Positions 32,098 to 32,728 of a DNA stretch of 32,728 nucleotides are shown here, one piece after another. The first letter of the stretch is position 1; each line of letters starts with the position of its first letter. The notes under the pieces were generated by a model that searched no databases, was not told where the DNA came from, and worked only from the letters and a program-made list of their open reading frames with translations. The stretch is from assembly GCF_028292965.1 (NCBI RefSeq), contig NZ_JAQGLG010000126.1:1-32728 (forward strand), given 5' to 3'. The translations under genes were made by a program, and so were the position numbers. The DNA comes from Sphingomonas bacterium. GTDB taxonomy: Bacteria; Pseudomonadota; Alphaproteobacteria; Sphingomonadales; Sphingomonadaceae.

Positions 32098-32728
32098 ATG
32101 TCGCCCGGCGGCGTAGATATGCGAACGGGTGTATATGCTTACCACAAGCGGGATTTGTCAGTCTCGAACGGCAGCGCGGGCGAAATGGCGCTTGAAAGAC
32201 TGGAGGACCCAGGTATTCTTGGACATGTCGCGCCTTTCTCCAACATGAGCCACAACTGGGATATCACACTTACTCAGCGAAATCGGACCTTCGCTTCGTT
32301 CAATCCAGCTAGTAGTGCAGAATATGTCGTGTACGTGTCCATAAATGGCCGCATAGAAACATTTCAATCGTTCGGTACGACCACCGACTTTAGCCAGGCT
32401 TCGCGAACCCCCTCCTCCAGGATCACGCACACTGGCGCTCGAGGCGCGGGTGGCGAGGTTTACACTTTCACCGCCGCCGATGGGACCGTTATTACGTTCC
32501 GCCCCTTGGGTCTGGTTGGCTCGTCCGACTGCTCCGATACCGTTCGGTGCGCCTATCCCTCTGAAATGACGTCGCCGGACGGCACAAAATATACTTTCCA
32601 GGATCGTGTCCCACCTCGTGGTGTAGCTTCGCCGGCGCGGGCACGACGATCTTCCGGCATTGGCCGGATTGATCATGCGGCCATTGCTGGCAGCGTGACG
32701 ATCGGATCATCGCTCAACTGCGCGACAC
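32098..32728 (+). CDS. RHS/YD-repeat protein, N-terminal part (runs off window)
   Basis: At least 210 codons are open to the window end. The product begins MSPGGVDMRTGVYAYHKRDL, a start typical of sphingomonad RHS-repeat proteins, and continues with NMSHNWDITLTQR, INGRIETFQSFG and YTFTAADGTVITFRPLG, all usual in the N-terminal beta-rich region of RHS surface or toxin proteins. The same frame is open back to 31948 and encodes a signal-peptide-like stretch (WNYTVAIFAILIVISSG then LPISADA), but no ATG, GTG or TTG precedes that stretch. The gene may use the internal ATG 32098 without a signal peptide, use a rare start, or have lost its 5' end. Codon use is AT-richer than elsewhere. Confidence 0.72.
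   Translation, partial: MSPGGVDMRTGVYAYHKRDLSVSNGSAGEMALERLEDPGILGHVAPFSNMSHNWDITLTQRNRTFASFNPASSAEYVVYVSINGRIETFQSFGTTTDFSQASRTPSSRITHTGARGAGGEVYTFTAADGTVITFRPLGLVGSSDCSDTVRCAYPSEMTSPDGTKYTFQDRVPPRGVASPARARRSSGIGRIDHAAIAGSVTIGSSLNCAT

Overview
The window reads as a stretch of chromosome from a GC-rich alphaproteobacterium, most likely a sphingomonad. Four things point there: a circularly permuted two-piece tmRNA gene with the tag ANDNEALAIAA, a GAAC-N7-GAAC LexA-type box, the mutY / DUF721 / DsbA / DsbA / smc gene order, and several families of short GC-rich intergenic inverted repeats. No tRNA, rRNA, CRISPR array or transposase gene was seen.

Layout. 1-184: end of a prephenate dehydratase gene. 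337-6065 (minus): a tripartite RND efflux operon (permease, adaptor, outer-membrane factor), divergent from a LysR-type regulator at 6254. 7192-8851 (plus): a compact RNB-domain ribonuclease and a small unknown protein. 8862-10658 (minus): a DUF2844/DUF3443 exported pair with a good promoter. 10898-14222 (minus): a tightly overlapping mutY, serine hydrolase, nudC operon. 14237-21748 (plus): DUF721 (DciA-like), two DsbA-type thiol oxidoreductases (one soluble, one lipoprotein), smc, a small lipoprotein and a POT-family peptide transporter. 21980-23980: a tandem-AAA ATPase.

24021-30379 is the most interesting part. A radical-SAM protein of the UDG-linked 'DNA modification/repair' family sits directly behind a LexA-type box and ends in a beta-clamp-like peptide (QMELF). 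Its usual partner, a uracil-DNA-binding UdgX protein fused to an N-terminal DNA-metabolism domain, lies 3.1 kb downstream. Between them are a parallel beta-helix protein, an SO2930-type diheme cytochrome and a hemerythrin protein. Each junction carries hairpin-forming repeats, so the pair looks like an SOS-linked DNA repair or tolerance module opened up by cargo genes.

30391-30728 (minus) is the permuted ssrA gene, which gene-finding by open reading frame would miss. It is divergent from an Rrf2-type Fe-S regulator gene. The right end (31502-32728) turns AT-richer. It holds a frameshifted YD-repeat gene and the start of an RHS/YD-repeat surface or toxin protein whose signal peptide has no visible start codon, which suggests a recently acquired or decaying RHS locus.
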